DNA from: Stereocaulon alpinum
Taxonomy: Eukaryota; Ascomycota; Lecanoromycetes; Lecanorales; Stereocaulaceae
NCBI GenBank assembly: GCA_018257865.1
Contig: JAEUBA010000104.1
Span: 30,296 to 94,295, forward strand
Length of the DNA stretch: 64,000 nt
Reading direction: 5' to 3'
Part shown: one piece after another, positions 12,051-24,000 of the stretch
How the letters are laid out: every line of letters starts with the position of its first letter
Numbering within the stretch: the stretch's first letter is position 1
Program-made: the position numbers and the translations under genes
The notes under the pieces: generated by a model
What the model was told of the DNA's origin: nothing
Seen by the model: only the letters and a program-made list of their open reading frames with translations
The model's database searches: none

Positions 12051-13065
12051 ATGGCAGTCGAGAACAATGTTTATCTGGCCAAGCTCGCGGAGCAGGCGGA
12101 GCGCTATGAGGGTAAGATCACTACACCGCATATTGCGCAGCAAAGTCTAATGCGCCTTGCTACAGAAATGGTGGAATGTATGAAGAACGTCGCGTCAGCC
12201 GATCAAGAGCTCTCCGTTGAGGAACGTAACCTTTTATCTGTTGCCTACAAGAATGTGATTGGGGCGAGACGTGCATCATGGAGAATCGTCACCTCGATTG
12301 AACAGAAGGAGGAATCTAAGGGCAACGAATCCCAGGTCACCTTGATCAAGGAATACCGTCAAAAGATCGAGGCCGAGCTGGCCAAGATCTGTGAAGATAT
12401 CCTGGAGGTCCTTGACGAGCACCTGATAAAATCCGCCCAAAGCGGCGAGTCAAAGGTCTTCTACCACAAGATGTGCGCACTTTGTCCCACAAGCCGTGTA
12501 CGATATGCAAACGGCTGACGCGTCACTTATAGGAAGGGTGACTATCATCGCTACCTTGCCGAATTCGCTCTCGGTGACAAGCGCAAGGTCTCGGCCGACA
12601 AATCATTGGAGGCCTATAAAGCTGCGACCGAGGTTGCTACCACTGATCTCGCACCTACGCACCCCATCCGTCTCGGTCTCGCATTGAACTTTTCCGTCTT
12701 CTACTACGAGATCCTCAACTCTCCCGACCAGGCTTGTCACCTCGCTAAGCAGGCATTTGATGATGCCATTGCTGGTCAGTCCCAGGACCCCCCATCAAAG
12801 GACATTGCTAAATGCTCTTTAGAGCTCGACACCCTAAGCGAGGAAAGCTACAAGGATTCCACGCTGATAATGCAGCTTCTAAGAGATAACCTGGTACGTT
12901 GCACCCTTCCCTTCTTTTACTCTCATTACTGATGTAATTTAGACGCTGTGGACTTCGTCCGAAGCCGAGCCCACTGGTGCTGAGGGTACCGCACCCCCGG
13001 AAGGCAAAGAAGCTGGTGACGCTGGTGCCGCTACTGGCGCAGAGACAGAGAAGACCGCGGAATAG
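12051..13065 (+). CDS. 14-3-3 protein, 267 aa
   Basis: This is a phospho-Ser/Thr-binding adaptor of the Bmh/ArtA type. Five exons (12051-12111, 12166-12472, 12533-12774, 12823-12893, 12943-13065) give 267 residues. Family signatures are near identical to other ascomycetes: the start NNVYLAKLAEQAERYEEMVE, the signature RNLLSVAYKNVIGARRASWR, the dimer and groove helices YHKMKGDYHRYLAEFA, and NFSVFYYEILNSPDQACHLA. The acidic Ala/Gly/Glu tail after SSEAEPTG is typically variable. The start was chosen at 12051 because MAVENNVYLAKL aligns with the normal N-terminus, although the frame is open upstream. Filamentous fungi usually have two 14-3-3 genes, and this is one of them. Confidence 0.96.
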
Positions 13066-14325
13066 ATTTCTTCCTCATCACTGCGACAGCAAGGGCTGTG
13101 ATACTTGGACGCAGGATAATTAGAACGGCAGGGCACTGTGTCTCGCTTGGCAAGATTCCTAATTCGCCTTCCTCGGTTCAACACTCGACAGCCCGCTGGC
13201 TTCTCATTGTCTTTTCAGCGTGCACATGATCTTAAAAGGTGGATGGGGACGGACCATGCAGTTCTTTATGCGAGACGCTTGCTCTGGCCAGTATCGAGCC
13301 AGCTTGAAGAGATAGAAAACATCAGTCACCTACATTAGAAACCCATCTTGCTTCCCTCATGACTTGACTCCTCTGTTATGAAGATGCTTTATATGACTTG
13401 ACCCCCGTATCCTTATCAGATGAAACGCTTTGCTACCAAATGCCCGAAATCATTATTGCCCTCTCCATCCATCCCACCCATCATCAGACCTCAAAATACG
13501 CTTCAAAACCGCCTTTACCTTACAAATTATTCCTACATACCCAAATCTACCATACATGCACTCCTCTCCTTCCCTCAACGCCTCCTTACCTTGTAGCTAC
13601 GTCGCCTTGGCGAGTACATCGTCTCTAGAGGAGCGCAGCGTCTCCTACCTTTTACGAGGTACCGTGTGTGAGATGTGGTGATGTGAGTTGCTTGTTTGTT
13701 GAGGTCTCTACTTGCTGAGATGGTGGGGGGGAGATATGCTGGGCTATGGCGCCTTTGTGGTCGATGGGGCTATTGTGTTGGGGTGTGGGCTTGTTGGTGT
13801 TGCTGTGGGGGAAGGAGGAGGGAAGGGGAGGGGGTAGTGGGCATGTGACAGGAGGAGCTACGGAATCAAGGAATGGTTGAATAATAGGTTGTGAATTGCT
13901 TTGATTTGACTTGATTTGCTTTGATCTTGCGCTATGCGAAATATCTATCTTACAGAGCTGTGGGATAGAGTCTACTATCGTAAGATAAGTACGCCGCCTG
14001 CTGTGTGGGATATAGAACTTTGGTAATGAAGAATGATGATGCTGACCACCCCGCTAAATGGATGCTGTAATGCATATGTTGAAGGACAGCTGACCTCACT
14101 GATTATCATACACTAGTGGTGGTGTTGTTGTTGTGCTGGGATGTTTGATGCATGATCGTTGATCGTGACCCTTTGCCGTTTTTCGCTAAATGCACGCTTG
14201 TTTTTGTTAATTGACTTGATCCCCCTCCTTCCGTTCGCTATGCATGATTGATGGATTGAATGACTATGATACCCGAATGATGCGTGACGCCAGTATGCTG
14301 GTGCGTTGGGTTTACTAGGCAGGGT
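13066..14325. other. Intergenic region, 1.26 kb
   Basis: This is the convergent 3' flank between the 14-3-3 gene (+) and the short coiled-coil gene (-). It has G/T-rich low-complexity patches (13720-13850, 14110-14140). I see no coding region or RNA gene. Confidence 0.5.
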
Positions 14326-14918
14326 TCACTTCTTGCGACCCATGTCGAGAGCGGTGCGAGACATGCTACGGTGGAGACCGCCAATGTAGTCCTGGAGCGC
14401 GAGATTGTTGCGGTGGAGTTGATCATGGTCGTTTTTGACGTTTTCGATCTTTTCAATGAGTGCGTTGATGCCGGATTGCTTCTCTAGTGCGTGGCTGCAT
14501 TTCTGGTCAGCAAGCATATCTTTCATCTCGCTATGTCCCAGGTCTGACATGGATAGACATACCTCTCAACAATCCTACGCGTCTCCTCAACCATCTTGTC
14601 TGTGTCGGCGCTCGAACGTCGAGGACTCATAGCGCGGGCGTCGTAGGGCGGGTATTCCTCATCTTTTCCTTCGACATCAGGGTGATCGGCTGGAACGATC
14701 ATGGTGCCTGAGGACTTGCGAGTACCAAGGGCCGGACGAACGCTGCGGGAGTTTGAGCGAGAGCGACGCTCATCTTCACCATCAGAGGTGTTGGTGGAGG
14801 TTTGGCTAGACTCTGCTTTGGAGTTGATTGACTTTGTGCTGACTGAGGGCTCAGCGAGCGAAGGGACGACATTTGCCTCAGTTGTAGAGGCAGAGGTGAT
14901 GGCTTCTGAAGAGGCCAT
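14326..14918 (-). CDS. Short coiled-coil protein, SCOC/DUF2205-like, 174 aa
   Basis: Two exons (14563-14918 and 14326-14494; 68-nt intron GTATGTCT...AATGCAG) encode 174 residues. The N-terminal 110 residues are a Ser/Thr-rich disordered region. The C-terminal 60 residues form a heptad-patterned helix (LEKQSGINALIEKIENVK, then NNLALQDYIGGLHRSM), matching the core of SCOC/UNC-69-type short coiled-coil proteins. In animals these act with Golgi and autophagy or axonal-transport partners; in fungi the family is largely uncharacterised. The basic end MGRKK is also common in it. Identification rests on the coiled-coil pattern and the LQDYI motif. Confidence 0.7.
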
Positions 14919-16011
14919 AGCGGAAAGGATGAGTGTTAGGAAGTGCTTGAAAGGAGTATAGCCAGAAGTTGTTGAGTTGGACGAGCTCTGGTGTGAGTGA
15001 GCTGTCCGGTAGGTGTTATGGAGGAGAGGTGATCGTTGAAGGAATGCTCAGTCCGGTTTCATAGTGTCACTGTGGGCTGCTAGACGCAGGGTGCACGTCG
15101 CGGCGACGCAATGATGAGTGGGGGTCTACAGAGTGGCAATAAGGATATCTGGACATCCGTCAGCACGTAGTCACTTTCTCAATTGTGTTAGATGGCTTAC
15201 AATGAATCGCTTCTGAGCAATCAGCAGACCTATACCCGTTTACAAGAGGTGTTGATGGTTGAAGCGAGCAATGAGTATGGGTGCGGATGGGAGGAAGGCG
15301 GTCAGATCAGCGAACGAATTGTTGAATGGACAGGTTGACGTCTACCTCGGAGAAAATACAAAAATGACAGCAGGGAGGAGAGGACCTCAGTTCTCGTAGT
15401 GGAACTGCCATAACCATACGGCATACGGTAGACATAGCCCGTTTAATTGAACAGCTCCCTCCCAATCACGCGCCTCTAGCGAAAGCAAAATGACGCCATG
15501 ATCGACAGCCGGCCTCCTTTTTCCAGCGTTGCTATGCAACCCTAGGCTCACTCGGCTGACAAGGAGACAAGCACGTTTCCCCACAACGAAACAACCAAGA
15601 AACAACGCCTCCCTTATGCCAGTCCTACGTCGAAGCTGCTAGATAATAGTAGTCAGATCTATGTTCGTCCAGAAGCAGCCATGGGAAGCGGGCAGAGACG
15701 TTATACCGTGTAGAAGTGGCCACAGCGAAGTGATTAAGGGCAATTATCGAAGATAAGCGGTAACGGGTAATGCTCCGCACCCTAATGCCTCCTCGGCCTC
15801 CACTTCCCCTATCGGATATGTTCTATGGGATCTCCTATTTGTGCTCCTCGTCTCCCTGTGCCCCTATGTTCAATTGGCAACGTTCCGGTCGGATGCCAAG
15901 CCGTCAATAGTGATATCACGCGTTACGCCAGCCAGTCATTTACCATGGGTAACCGAGGGTTGCCAAGGATGCCTCATATCAGGAAAGACTATCAATATAT
16001 TCTCGCTCCGT
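14919..16011. other. Intergenic region, 1.1 kb
   Basis: This is the upstream flank of the short coiled-coil gene. ORFs are short and without domain similarity. Nothing further is supportable. Confidence 0.5.
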
Positions 16012-17369
16012 CTATCCCAAACGACTCACAATCTTGATCAAAGGTAGCAAACGGACGCGTTGAGCGTTCCCATAACGGATATCAGTCCCTAATACTAACC
16101 TGTAGACGGCGCCTCCAGTTGGAAGGACATCATTAAGGTACGGATGCTGTAGTGCCTCTACTGCCGTCGGTCTCTTCCTATGATCTATGACAAGCAAGAA
16201 TTCGATGAAGTCCAGAAGCTCTGGAGATACCTTTGGAGCAGATATCTTCTTGAGCTCTTGACGCAGGGTGCCAACGATAATATAGGGCGTCTCTGGAGAA
16301 CTATGCTGAGGCTTGAAAGAGCTCATTTCGAGATATCCCGCCAACGCGAATTCTTGTCCGTAGCCCGAGTTGACTGACGGTTCCATTAGCCCAACAAGCC
16401 GTCTTATCTTGGCGACGCAACAGGCTTCGGTCAGACCTTAAACGATTTTATCTTATAGGCCGAAGATGGTTGAGTCGAAGTGCGATAGATAATGCGCAAG
16501 CTTTGCTCTTAGCCAACGACCACAACGAAACAGGGGCACTGTCATACTGTAACTCCAAGTGACTATACGTCAGCAGAATACCAGACACCCAAGCCTCTCC
16601 ATACCTCAAGAGCACGGCACTCAAGGCTTCGCAGACCCATTACGTTATACCTATCCTCGAACACTGGACAAGTCAATAACGCTAGCAAATTAAGTTCGGA
16701 AACTCACTGTTTCCTAGGTCTCCTACTTTGATAGTTGGTAAAAGACTGTCACTATCAGAAAGAAGGATGTTGTTTGGGTTTATATCTTATCAATCAGTAG
16801 CTACCACGGAAGGGAAGGACTATTTATTGACCTGTATATTGCGCCGTACTGTGTCGTGAGAAGAGCAAGTGCCGACAGTACTGATCTAGATACGATCTTG
16901 GGAAGGACTGAGTGCTGACGAAATCGTTCAGACGGTACTTGCCACAAGTCGTACTCCATCCATTCGAAGACCATACCAGCCGGAATCGTTTCTATCATTT
17001 CGTCAAGTGTCAGCCTCTCCTTAGAATCTAAATCGCTTTTAAGAGTGTTGTATCGGCTGCGGATGTATGGGCTCGAGCGAATCCCAGGAACAAGGTAGTC
17101 GTTTCACTCTCGCCTCAAGGCTATCTTTGTCGGCCCAGTGCGGTTTTAACTAGAAAACTGGACACTGATAGGCTGATATGTTGAATGTTACAAACATAAC
17201 TCACAACTCTGAATCTGACTGCGACGCTGTGAAGCACTTGTGCTTCGAATACTGTTGGCGCACGAAGTGCATCCGGGAGGTGATATGTTGCATTGCGTCC
17301 TCGGACGACTTGACCCATGCTTAGTATCAACTTTGGATATGCCCAACAGCCCCCGCATGTGGAACCCAA
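16012..17369 (-). pseudogene. Decayed fungal protein kinase
   Basis: Pieces of a Ser/Thr kinase run in order on the minus strand: a glycine-loop region (VVRGRNATYHL; APTVFEAQVLHS), a hinge (VFEWMEYDLWQV), a catalytic-loop remnant DINPNNILLS with metal-binding segment KVGDLGN, an APE-like segment CRALEVWRGLG, and the C-lobe end IDHRKRPTAVEALQHPYL. Lesions are scattered. TGA occurs where a Trp is expected (17104-17106, before NDYLVPGI), TAG where DVWSLG is expected (16563-16565), and two TAA lie before GLTEACC (about 16435-16460). There is also a frameshift near 17130, and the catalytic His position reads Tyr. Several stops fit G:C to A:T transitions as in RIP. Remnants of introns still have GT-AG ends. 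No intact reading frame could give an active kinase. Confidence 0.78.
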
Positions 17370-17480
17370 ATTGAATATGCTATCGATAACGGTCTGATAT
17401 CACTCTCCTACAACATGCTACTGCTCGAGTGACTATGAATAATTTGGAAAGGGTAAATGGCTTGGATGAAGCCTATACGA

Positions 17481-17503
17481 GCCAAGCCGTCGATCGGCTT
17501 GGC
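17481..17503. repeat. Perfect 9-bp inverted repeat with 5-nt loop
   Basis: GCCAAGCCG and CGGCTTGGC flank TCGAT. It lies in the gene-poor region upstream of the decayed kinase. No T-run follows, and its role is unknown. Confidence 0.6.
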
Positions 17504-18046
17504 ACCAGAGATTGAGTGAATGCCGAGAATGCCTCGATCGAGTCTGTTTTCCACGAACTCATGCTGAACGATTTCAACCCATCTCTTACTATATCAACCA
17601 TGTATCCATAGATATAAATGGAAGGGCTTGTTATGAACTCGGATGCTTTGCGCTAAGTCTATCGAGACCGCGCCACAACACTTTCCGATAACGTGCTCTG
17701 CCGGAAAGAAGTCGGCGATATCGTCGCAGCGGAACCATGCTATATTTGCCTCGAAGGTTGAGAGGTTGGTGACGAGGTAGTGAGGCTACGTTGTGAATAT
17801 CCACACTAGACCCACATGGCCTATTTAGCCAAATGTGTTTCGCAGATTAGCCGGTATCCCACCTGCCACACCTTGGTCCATCTTCTGCATAATAAGGTTT
17901 GCCTTTCAAGAGCTGCTGCGCATAGGGATATTGCTGGAGTCAGGCGCCTACTGGGAAAGGGCAGCTATCGTTTTCCACAAGATCTCATTGACTTGTCCTC
18001 TCTTTGCAAGCTGCGTACCATTGCTACATCAATTCTTAGAGCGCGA

Positions 18047-18180
18047 GACTCAGCTGTTAGATGCTCGGTGGCTTGAGATGGTGGTAGTACACCACAGTCA
18101 GACTCAGCCGTCATATGTTAGGTGGCTCGAGAGCGGTAATGTCAAAAAGCCTGTTCAGACTCAGCTGTTGAGTGCTAGCA
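18047..18180. repeat. Imperfect direct repeat, three copies about 54-57 bp apart
   Basis: GACTCAGC is repeated at 18047, 18101 and 18158. The first two copies share a longer diverged core (GGTGGCT[TC]GAG), and the third keeps only CAGCTGTTGAGTGCT-type sequence. It lies inside the unassigned ORF 17835-18305. Confidence 0.55.
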
Positions 18181-19168
18181 TGCGGCGCACAAAAGGTAGA
18201 CGGCGCAGGAGGGAAATGGAGAACATAGAGGCTATAGATATAGGTGGGATACTAGTCACAAGTCCGGGCAACTACATTGGTTTAGGAGGAATTGGGGTCT
18301 GGTGAGGAAGACATATGGCACTTGTGACTGTTGGTGTCTTCAGCCAGCCACAGGCAAGACTAACTGGTTTTGGGCATAGCCTCCCAACTACCGACCTCTA
18401 GTAAAATTAGCAATATCTGAGAGGCACAAATTCTCCACTCTCATAGTCTGATGGCAAGTCGACGTGGAGGTTGACAACGTAAGTCTAGCATTGAGCCAAG
18501 TCCGGCGCTAAGCCTAATCTTGGCTGATCCCATCCAAAGCTTACCGACATTTTGGATGCTCTAGGGCAAGTTCAGGACCGCGACGCCGGGCGCTTGTCAT
18601 CCGAGGCTGAATGATGTTCGCAAGCCGTTGATCCCTATCTCCAGAGAAGAGACTTGCTATAGTTGCGTAAGCCTATGCTTCAGTAGGATGGCGAGCGTAC
18701 TCTCAGCGTGGAAAGCCGAGGCTGTGCACCCTGACTCACAAGCCCAAACGGGAGGACTAGCAAAGCAGGTCAGGCAGCTACCATTGCATTCCGCAAGAGA
18801 ACATTTATTGTGATAGTTCAGATTGGCGTCTCCTCCTCTAGTTAGATGCAAAGTGAGCAAGGACCGGTTGCTTGTATCTTCGTTGTCAGTACCGCTGCCT
18901 TGCGCCTTGCACTAATCCGCCCCATTATTGTGAACTGTGTTAATTTTGTGCAGCCTTACTTAAGGATGCCACCTGAAGCACATACTGTTTCAACAGGCCT
19001 GGCTATGAAATCTAAAAGCATTGTGGCTTGTAGGATTTGTGCCTGAAGCTTCTCGACAGCCTTGGAACATGAGAATCATACGTCTATAAGTGTTGCCTGA
19101 AAACCCCCCACAGAGATGATCAACGGACAGAAGGCTTCTCTCGGACATCTCGATTCCGGTCGAACCAA

Positions 19169-19675
19169 TTGCACACCAACCTGAAACATCTCATCCGGCT
19201 CGGTATCTACCCTTTTGCCCGCCAATTAGAACTACAATGTAAGCGACTTCATTGGGATCGTTCTCTTCGCTACTATATGCCAATCTCATGTCACGAAACA
19301 CCAGAAGGGAGCCGGAAACCTTTTCAGCTCCAAGGACACGTCATCCACTGTATATGTCGTCTTAAACGAATAATGCTAACTCCGAAATGTCGTAGGTGTC
19401 AGCCCCTCAAATGCTATTACACCGGTTGCCGACACACTGAGTCGTATGGGACAGCAAGATGCCCCGCTGTCAGATACGGCAAAGGCGAATGTGAAGGCCG
19501 CCAGAAGAGCAAATACGAAGAGGACAGGGGAGACTGTGAAGCTTGCAGGGATGCGCGGCTTGAAGCACGGAGCTCCACCGTTTGGGATGCCGAGCAGAGT
19601 CTGGTCTCGATGGGATATCAGATGAATCGAAGCGGCAAGTGGGTTGACAGCGATGGTGTGATATTAGAAGCATAA
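19169..19675 (+). CDS. Unassigned 168-aa ORF
   Basis: An open frame of 168 codons is rich in Cys and Arg in the middle (CRRCQPLKCYYTGC) and ends QMNRSGKWVDSDG. I recognise no domain. A second overlapping frame is also open over 19390-19620 and looks about as protein-like, so it is unclear which frame, if either, is coding. It may be a gene remnant. Confidence 0.2.
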   Translation: MHTNLKHLIRLGIYPFARQLELQCKRLHWDRSLRYYMPISCHETPEGSRKPFQLQGHVIHCICRLKRIMLTPKCRRCQPLKCYYTGCRHTESYGTARCPAVRYGKGECEGRQKSKYEEDRGDCEACRDARLEARSSTVWDAEQSLVSMGYQMNRSGKWVDSDGVILEA

Positions 19676-20200
19676 GGTGTTCACATTGCACATGCTCTCT
19701 TTACTTGCCTAGACGATGGTCAATTTCTGTGTGACTGGTTTTGCTGGGGTATGAAACGTGGTGGCATTTTGAGGGAATCTCCCAACTAGCCAGGTCAATA
19801 CGAGTCGTTAGAAAGGCAGTAAGATCGCGGTAATAGTGATTAAGCATAGTCCCTGTTCCGGTATATGCCAATGTTCTGAAATTGAGGGTTATGATGGAAG
19901 AGGCAGTGGCCTGATCGTATCTACACTGAGGGTGGATTTCGAAGAGCACCGCCAAAAAACTCAAAAAGTTTGCATACGTAAAGCGTCCTCGTGAATTTTC
20001 TCGACGGTTTACCATTGCATGCTACCTCATGAATGACACTCTTTAAGTTCAAACTTATCATTGACATATAGGTAATGCGCCAGGGTTCATTCGCTAGGTA
20101 AGACCTTGAGATTTTCTTAGTCCCTCCCACTCCAGGCGCCTCGCCGCTTCAGCCCGACAGCCTTTCGGACGCCTTGTGGCAGGATCCCCCGACAGGCCTT

Positions 20201-21022
20201 CCTTCTTTCTTAGCCGCTTCGCTTCAAGTAGAGGAGACGCATTGCAGTCTGCTGTGAGCATCAATCACGCAAGCCTATCAACAACAACCACGTTGAAGTG
20301 CAGAGATATACGAAACAAGCACTACGTACTAGTGGGGTCAGCCCTATCTACCATTTGTTGATCCGCGTCATATCCATAGAACGCGAGCCATCGATTCTAC
20401 TCTCTACATCTCCTTCGACTTTCGACCTTGTCGTCGTCAGCAACATTTACTTAGAGCACGGCACTATTCACGATTCCGCTGCCCTAAGTCTCCCCCATCG
20501 TCATATACTTGTTGTATTTTCACCTCTTCGTTCCAGATAATTGTCGCAAATGATCTGACAGATTCGCCTTCTGTGGCCTCGCAGCAGTTTGTTAAAGCGT
20601 GACACAAGCGACGCAGCTGCCAACACCGCATCATCCACAGCCAAAACAGTTATACATTTGTCAGCCGACTACATCGTGTCTTCTATACTACTGCTAGAGA
20701 AAGAATCTTGGGGCAACTCTCCCCTTTACAGACAAGGACTTTCGGCAACTTTCTCATTCACTGCATGCCTTCACCCTTTCTCCGACCTTAACACTAGACT
20801 TCTCTAAGGAGGTCACCCACTCTGTATAACCGTGTCTCTTAGAACATCATCTCCAGACCGCGTCTACTCATGTCTCACACTGAACCCTGGTTTAGTAATT
20901 TCACCGTGGCGTCCTCTGACCCAATCTCAGACACTAGACCGACATTCATCGACGCATTTCCTATGCTCAGTAACCACCACATCTCTTGATGCTTCACCTC
21001 CCAGGCCTCACCCAAAGTCACC
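20201..21022. promoter_or_regulatory. Upstream region of the Uls1-like gene
   Basis: About 820 nt with long C/T-rich stretches (20860-21010) just before the start codon, as is common for fungal 5' leaders. Short ORFs only. Confidence 0.4.
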
Positions 21023-24000
21023 ATGGAACCACCAACGTCACAGCCTCGAGCGTCTGAGTTGTGGGAAAAAATTACGTCAGTGAAGGAACAACTTCAGAAT
21101 CTCAGGCAGACAGACAATGACTACGATACGACGAAGATGATCCTTGAACACGGTCTGGCCAGCCTGGAAGAACAATTGGAGGCACTGCAGGGTGCAGGGG
21201 AACAGTGGCAGTACGAAAACGAAAAGGAGCTCCCATGCAATAGTGCTGCCGGCAGCCTTCCAATAATTGGGAGTCACCGTCCACACTCAAGTTATACGAC
21301 ATCTAATCCTCGAGATGGTTTCGCACCTTATGCTGGGAGCTCCCATAACGCATTCGGAGGTCATTTTGCTTCGGATGGAGTAATGGCAGGACAGGGCCGA
21401 CCAGCCGTCGCACCTTCGTGGGACTTCGGCTCTCTGGACGATTCAACAACTCCAGACACACCTGGATTTGCCTCCTTAGATGGACATTCCGCCTCTGGCT
21501 CTAATTCAAGTCCCGACTCTGATTTCCTACGTCCCCCAAAACGACCGCGAGACAGCTTTGGTCTTGCGAACGATCCGATGGGCCGCACAACAAAGTCCAT
21601 GCGCACGACGCCAAGTCCCGCAGTGACTGGACAGACTACTCCAACATCACTGGAGTCCTTCGACCTTGGCGAAAACTCGGACCTCTTTCGGTTATTCGGT
21701 GGGAATCCAAAGGAGCACATGCGCGAGTTGCGTGAGGACCAGAAGGCGGCAGAGCAGATGATGGAAGAGAGGAGACGGCAAGAGCTTGCTGATGAAGCAT
21801 TTGCCAGGGCCCTGCAAGGGGAGGATGCTGTCTCGGAGAACTTCGCCCCACCTGGCCAGAGTTTGAGTTCTTGGCATACCTCGCAGGCTACCCTTGACTC
21901 TCAAGGGCGTCTTCGTCGCTCAGAGCCACAATCATCATCACCCGTGACCGTTCTTGAGGATCCGTTCTCCAATACGTCTTTGCCAATGAAGCAGGAGAAC
22001 GGGTACCACACTGCTAGCGGTGGTCTTCCAGTCAAGCAGGAGAACGGGTACCACACCGCTAGCGGTGGTCTACCAGTCAAGCAGGAGAGATCTTATCAAC
22101 CACGGTCATATCGGCTTCCCAACAATATCATAGATCTATGCAGTGATGATGATCCCGACCAATTCGATACCATTGCTAGCCATCCGAGCAGCGATCTTAT
22201 CGAGATCGATCCACAGACATTTAGTGGCAACAACCGCCAGGGGCAGAATTTGGGCAGCATGGTAGGCTCGTACGGTTCATACGGTAGTGGCGGAGGAAGC
22301 AGCAATTCAGCAAACTGGGGCTACAATGGGCCACATTTCGGCCAGTCTCTGGTCAATGCTGCCCAAGGCGTGTACAACTCAGCGGTTAATCTCGTTGACG
22401 ATCAGATTGCAAGCTATGGAAACACGCCAATAGGCTTTGGCGGCACGTCGGTATATGGCAATAACGGACTAGACGCTTCCTCGAATTACATGGATCTGAC
22501 GTCCTACACCCCGACACCTACCTTCGCTCACGACGTATTCGGCAGGCATGGGCTCAACGCCGAAGACCCGGCTAATCAAGTTTTGGTAGATCAGTATAAC
22601 TACCGGGTCGATTACCTAACCAATGATCCCACACGCTCTGCAGCCGAGATCAAGTCACTCTTGGAGAACATCCGTCCAGACGAGGAACTGCCCCCAGAGA
22701 ACCGCGAGGGCACACCAGAAGCTATGCAGTATCCACTAATGGAACATCAGAAACTTGGTCTGACTTGGATGAAGTCTATGGAAGATGGTTCAAACAAGGG
22801 CGGGATTTTGGCGGACGACATGGGTCTTGGAAAGACCATTCAAGCCCTGGCCTTGATGGTTTCCCGCAAGAGCAACGATAGACTCCGGAAAACAACTCTC
22901 ATCGTCTGCCCAGTTGGTCTTCTGAGACAATGGGAACGCGAAATCAGAATTAAGCTGAAACCAACCCATCAATTGAAGACATACATCCTCCACGGCGAGA
23001 AACGAAATGTCAAATGGGAGACTCTTCGCACCTTTGATGTCGTACTCACTACTTTTGGCACACTTGGCACGGAGTACAAGCGGAGAGAAGGGATCGAGAT
23101 GGCCAAACGTCAGAACCCGAATTGGAGGCCCACTGGCAAGGCGGACCATCTCCCACTACTTAGTGATGATTCGAAGTGGTTTCGAGTGATTATCGACGAA
23201 GCTCAATGCATCAAAAATAAAAGCACCAAGGCAGCATTGGGTGCCTCCCACTTGCAGGCCGTTCACCGTTTCTGCATGACTGGCACACCTATGCAGAACA
23301 GCATCAACGAACTTTACTCTCTTATCAACTTCTTACGTATCAAACCATACTGCGAGGAGAAGAATTTCAAACGCGACTTCACAAATCCTCTGAAAGGGCA
23401 CAGTGACGGACTGAAACAGAAAGCAATGAGACAGTTGCAAGCGCTTCTCAAAGCTATCCTCTTAAGACGCACCAAGAAGTCCCAGATCGATGGCAAACCT
23501 ATCTTGAATTTGCCGGAACGGACGACTGAACCTCAGCATGCCGTCTTCAGTGACGATGAAGACGCTTTCTACCAAGCCCTGCAAACACGGACTCAACTTC
23601 AATTCAACAAGTTCCTCAAAGCTGGGACTGTTGGCAAACACTATTCCAATATCCTAGTTTTACTCTTACGGCTTCGACAAGCTTGTTGCCATCCCCATCT
23701 GATCAGAGATTTCAGTCAGGCGTCAGGTGCCACAGAAATCAGCCCTGAGGACATGATGAAGCTAGCTAGAGAACTGGCCCTGGACGTGGTTGCCCGCATC
23801 AGAGAGCAAAGCAACTTGAACGATGACTGTGCGCTCGAGTGTCCTGTCTGCATGGATATGACGGACAATTCGATCATCTTCGTCCCTTGTGGCCACAACA
23901 CTTGCTCGGAGTGCTTTGCACGGATCTCAGACCCATCTCAGGCTCCAGCCGACGGTGATATCGGGGAAGGTAGTAATTCCGTGAACGTGAAATGCCCTAG

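Larger units (their letters stand above)
17370..20200. other. Gene-poor region with unassigned short ORFs
   Basis: About 2.8 kb has no recognisable gene. On the minus strand, 17460-17790 reads for some length as protein-like sequence (EANIAWFRCDDIADFFP) but is broken by a stop and was not identified. The plus ORF at 17835-18305 ends in a basic stretch (RRTKGRRRRRE) and has no domain similarity. Composition is mixed, without the strong AT bias of the 60.5 kb block. The region may be old decayed sequence. Confidence 0.4.

Noticed and set aside
13700..13850. G-rich stretch on the plus strand considered as an RNA gene or G-quadruplex
   Set aside because: The runs are irregular, and no tRNA box A/B or stable fold was evident by eye.
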